In this document: in pieces, positions 5,307 through 6,652 of the stretch
How the letters are laid out: each line of letters opens with the position of its first letter
Numbering within the stretch: position 1 is the first letter of the stretch
Assembly (NCBI GenBank): GCA_020355945.1
Contig: CP070627.1
Location: forward strand, 8,458,013 to 8,464,664
DNA length: 6,652 bases
From: Candidatus Aminicenantota bacterium
Lineage (GTDB): Bacteria; Acidobacteriota; Aminicenantia; UBA2199
Reading direction: 5' to 3'
Notes under the pieces: model-generated
Database searches by the model: none
Told to the model about the DNA's origin: nothing
What the model saw: only the letters and a program-made list of their open reading frames with translations
Made by a program: the position numbers and the translations under genes

Positions 5307-5442
5307 TTAAAGGTTTTTCAGCCGCTCCTTGTTCTCATCAAACAACGGGCGTGACTTCCGCCCTATTTCCCAAAAGGCCCATCAGTAGTGCAAAAGCATT
5401 TTTAGATGATTGTTTCGGGGATTTTTTTCGTTTACTATAAAC
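5307..5442 (-). pseudogene. Decayed reading frame of unknown family
   Basis: On the minus strand, 5442 to about 5346 reads KKSPKQSSKNAFALLMGLLG then NRAEVTP. After a one-base frame change, LFDENKERLKNL follows, to TAA at 5309-5307. The composition is protein-like and the last part starts in a 17-bp sequence also present at 2745-2761. I do not recognise the family. The need for a frameshift, the absence of a start and overlap with the repeat cluster suggest a remnant. Confidence 0.3.
5329..5345. repeat. 17-bp direct repeat TTGTTCTCATCAAACAA, copy 2
   Basis: It is identical to 2745-2761. Both copies have GGGCGTGAC close by, before the repeat at 2734-2742 and after it at 5347-5355. In both copies the minus strand reads LFDEN. 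The GGGCG/CGCCC pair at 5347-5351 and 5359-5363 could form a small hairpin. Confidence 0.5.
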
Positions 5443-5483
5443 CACTAAAAACCACTATAAATTACTATAAATTGGTATAAACC
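5434..5483. repeat. Five tandem 10-bp units, ACTATAAAYY
   Basis: Five consecutive decamers occupy 5434-5483: ACTATAAACC, ACTAAAAACC, ACTATAAATT, ACTATAAATT and GGTATAAACC. The spacing is exactly 10 bp, about one helical turn, so all units face the same side of the DNA. Two more repeat pairs follow at once: CACGTTTTC at 5487-5495 and 5498-5506, and AATACGGGACA at 5589-5599 and 5606-5616. No gene occupies the region. It could be an iteron-like or operator-like binding array, or simple slippage expansion. Confidence 0.6.
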
Positions 5484-5631
5484 AGCCACGTTTTCGTCAC
5501 GTTTTCCAGTGCCGACGGACTGACAGAAGAAAAAAGTCCAAGAATCTTTGAGAATTTTGCACGTTGAGAATAGGTGGAAAACGTATAGAATACGGGACAT
5601 ACAGAAATACGGGACAAGCAAAGAAGAAAGA
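5484..5631. repeat. Short direct-repeat pairs next to the decamer array
   Basis: CACGTTTTC occurs twice with 11-bp spacing (5487, 5498), and its reverse complement GGAAAACGT occurs at 5573-5583. AATACGGGACA occurs twice with 17-bp spacing (5589, 5606). No coding sequence is convincing here. This lies directly downstream of the TIR pseudogene. Confidence 0.4.
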
Positions 5632-5996
5632 TTATAAAGCATTCTTTATTACTTTACTCACTTCTGCAAAGATTTTTTCCCGCTCCGCAGAGGATAGCAT
5701 CGCAAGGGGTTTCGATGGGTCATGGGCAGGTTGGTATTGAGCTATTGGTGTTTCTTTCCATTACAATGGCTAATAAGAATCCAAATAATAGTCATATCTT
5801 TTCTAGATTCCTTTTGCAACAATTGGGGCATTACCTCGCTTAAAATAAAATCCGAGGCTAGATAGTTGGCACTCACAAGCAATACTGCCACCTTTGTGGT
5901 GTTACTCAAACCGCTAATACTTAAGGTAATACAGGCATTTAAATAACCAGGCCCAAAATAAAATACTGGTAAAACTACAATATTATTGATTTCCAA
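5632..5996 (-). pseudogene. TIR-domain protein, C-terminal part, broken by a one-base deletion
   Basis: The upstream frame (5996 to 5760) reads SNTTKVAVLLVSANYLASDF then I, then ends WILISHCN. The downstream frame (5760 to TAA at 5634-5632) reads WKETPIAQYQPAHDPSKP then LAMLSSAEREKIF and VSKVIKNAL. Together these are the second half of a bacterial TIR domain of the AKVAVLLVSANFLASDFI...PIAQYQ...SKPLA type, an NAD-cleaving or signalling domain common in antiphage and inflammasome-like proteins. The frames join if one T is restored at about 5760 (TGT AAT TGG instead of TGT AATGG). The N-terminal FISYSH strand is missing, and the first roughly 25 residues from the TTG at 5996 look unlike TIR, so the gene is also truncated. 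The identification is strong; the gene is most likely inactive unless the deletion is a sequencing error. Confidence 0.75.
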
Positions 5997-6051
5997 TAAT
6001 TAATCGTTTCAGAATTACCAAAATTAAAGTAACCGTTTTACGAGATATCAC

Positions 6052-6078
6052 AATTGTTGTAAACACGATACAACAATT
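6052..6078. promoter_or_regulatory. 27-bp palindrome, operator-like
   Basis: AATTGTTGTA (6052-6061) and TACAACAATT (6069-6078) are perfect 10-bp arms around the 7-base AACACGA. The geometry fits a dimeric repressor site. A T run typical of a terminator is absent. It lies 13 bp before a possible small ORF (6092) and about 55 bp upstream of the TIR remnant on the other strand. Confidence 0.5.
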
Positions 6079-6091
6079 AATTAACCTAAAA

Positions 6092-6256
6092 ATGATTGAT
6101 TTTACGGAATATAACATTTTTCAAGAGGCTGCAAACAGACAATTAATCTTTGGAATTTGGATAGATTTGGAAGATATGCCTCTATCTTCAGTAAACAGTG
6201 GTTATTTGTATTATTGGAATTTACTGACATTCTCCTTGAAGAGTCTTCCAGGATAA
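6092..6256 (+). CDS. Possible 54-residue ORF of unknown function
   Basis: The frame from ATG 6092 to TAA 6254-6256 begins MIDFTEYNIFQEAANRQLIF and is rich in aromatic residues. It has no ribosome binding site but follows the 27-bp palindrome. I do not recognise it, and it may be non-coding. Confidence 0.2.
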   Translation: MIDFTEYNIFQEAANRQLIFGIWIDLEDMPLSSVNSGYLYYWNLLTFSLKSLPG

Positions 6257-6340
6257 CGATTAAAAGAAAAAAACGGCAAATTGGATACTTTAAATTCTGT
6301 TTTTAGGGCCTTTTTTGGCACTATTAACGGTTGTAGTTAG

Positions 6341-6583
6341 ACACAATTCACAGCTTGCTTTGATCCATATGAGTGTCTGGTGCAGGGTGCAGGACGGTCC
6401 GATCGGCCGATGGCAGAGCGCTTCTATAACCAATGCAAGACGCAAAAAATTTCGAGCGTACTACGGTCCTATCAGCCGGTGACAAGGTGTTACTGTAACC
6501 AATGCAAGAAATCTCGGGCGTATTACGTTTCTAATATTGCCGTAAGCAGCGTGCTTCATCACCTTGCCAGGGGCATTGTGTAA
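6341..6583 (+). pseudogene. Decayed two-copy zinc-ribbon-like sequence
   Basis: The + strand frame from about 6341 (GTG possible at 6380) to TAA at 6581-6583 encodes two related units: RSDRPMAERFYNQCKTQ, then RSYQPVTRCYCNQCKKSRAY and YV. The second carries CYCNQCKK, a zinc-knuckle or zinc-ribbon half. The units repeat at DNA level: ACGGTCC at 6394 and 6463, TAACCAATGCAAGA at 6427 and 6496, 69 bp apart. Unit 1 has seven extra bases near 6441-6447. Removing them would restore KKFRAYYG, matching KKSRAYYV of unit 2, so unit 1 appears frameshifted. There is no ribosome binding site. The family is unknown; decay is inferred from the seven-base indel. Confidence 0.4.
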
Positions 6584-6584
6584 A

Positions 6585-6597
6585 GATCACCGTGATC
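6585..6597. repeat. 13-bp palindrome GATCAC-C-GTGATC
   Basis: This perfect 6-bp-arm palindrome lies two bases after the stop at 6581-6583. It is too short and lacks a T run for a terminator. It could be a protein-binding site or chance. Confidence 0.3.
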
Positions 6598-6652
6598 CGG
6601 GCAGCGTGCATAATAGCGCCAATAGCCGGGCTGAAAAAAAAATAAAAAAAAT

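Larger units (their letters stand above)
5997..6340. other. AT-rich stretch with a palindrome and one small ORF
   Basis: It holds the strong inverted repeat at 6051-6079 and a possible 54-codon ORF, listed separately. The missing N-terminal part of the TIR gene was looked for on the minus strand here and not found. Confidence 0.3.

Noticed and set aside
5434..5483. CRISPR array
   Set aside because: The units are 10 bp and contiguous with no spacers; this is a tandem repeat.
4742..5521. GCCGACGGACT at 4742-4752 and 5511-5521
   Set aside because: An 11-bp match with no flanking similarity; one copy lies in coding sequence.
5445..5642. 65-codon minus-strand frame across the repeat cluster
   Set aside because: It runs through the decamer repeats and other short repeats, is Phe/Ser/Leu-rich, and has no ribosome binding site or family resemblance.

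Overview
The window looks like an accessory (genomic-island type) region of a low-GC bacterium. Strong AGGAGG-type ribosome binding sites, sigma-70-like promoters, an Rpn-family nuclease and an Xre/ImmA module would fit a Firmicute, for example a clostridial or Peptococcaceae-like genome. This is an inference; no rRNA, tRNA or housekeeping gene is present to settle the taxon.

Left part (about 90-2170, + strand): a compact three-gene operon with its own promoter. It encodes a HigB/Gp49-family (RelE-fold) toxin, an unusual antitoxin-like protein with two Xre helix-turn-helix domains, and an ImmA/IrrE-family zinc metallopeptidase with an intact HEIEH motif. The likely logic is a toxin held by an autoregulating HTH protein that the adjacent protease can cleave or modulate. 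A short palindrome overlaps the -10 box, and an AATATTGC repeat spaced by three helical turns is a candidate operator. A small single-domain cupin follows (2307-2678, +), with its own ribosome binding site.

Centre (about 2680-4620, - strand): an intact Rpn/YhgA-like PD-(D/E)XK nuclease (3401-4348). It has a perfect consensus promoter (TTGACA, 17 bp, TATAAT) placed so close to the start codon that the mRNA should be leaderless. It is flanked on both sides by decayed pieces of homologous PD-(D/E)XK nuclease genes (2765-3035 and 4450-4619), in the same orientation and sharing a D-Y-S-I-[IV]-G-E-[VM]-K-S core.

Right part (about 4690-6652): mostly decay. A 98-residue protein with a faint resemblance to the N-terminal half of nitrilases (4693-4989, -) is preceded by a 35-codon ORF. 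A degraded reading frame lies at 5307-5442. A cluster of short direct repeats (5434-5616) includes five 10-bp units. The C-terminal part of a TIR-domain gene is broken by a one-base deletion (5632-5996, -). A decayed two-copy zinc-ribbon-like sequence lies at 6341-6583. Scattered repeats (ATGGGG..CAGGTATTTA; TTGTTCTCATCAAACAA) suggest repeated rearrangement.

Functionally, toxin-antitoxin, Xre/ImmA, Rpn nuclease, PD-(D/E)XK and TIR families are all typical of defence or mobile-element neighbourhoods. Only the first operon, the cupin and the Rpn gene look clearly intact.
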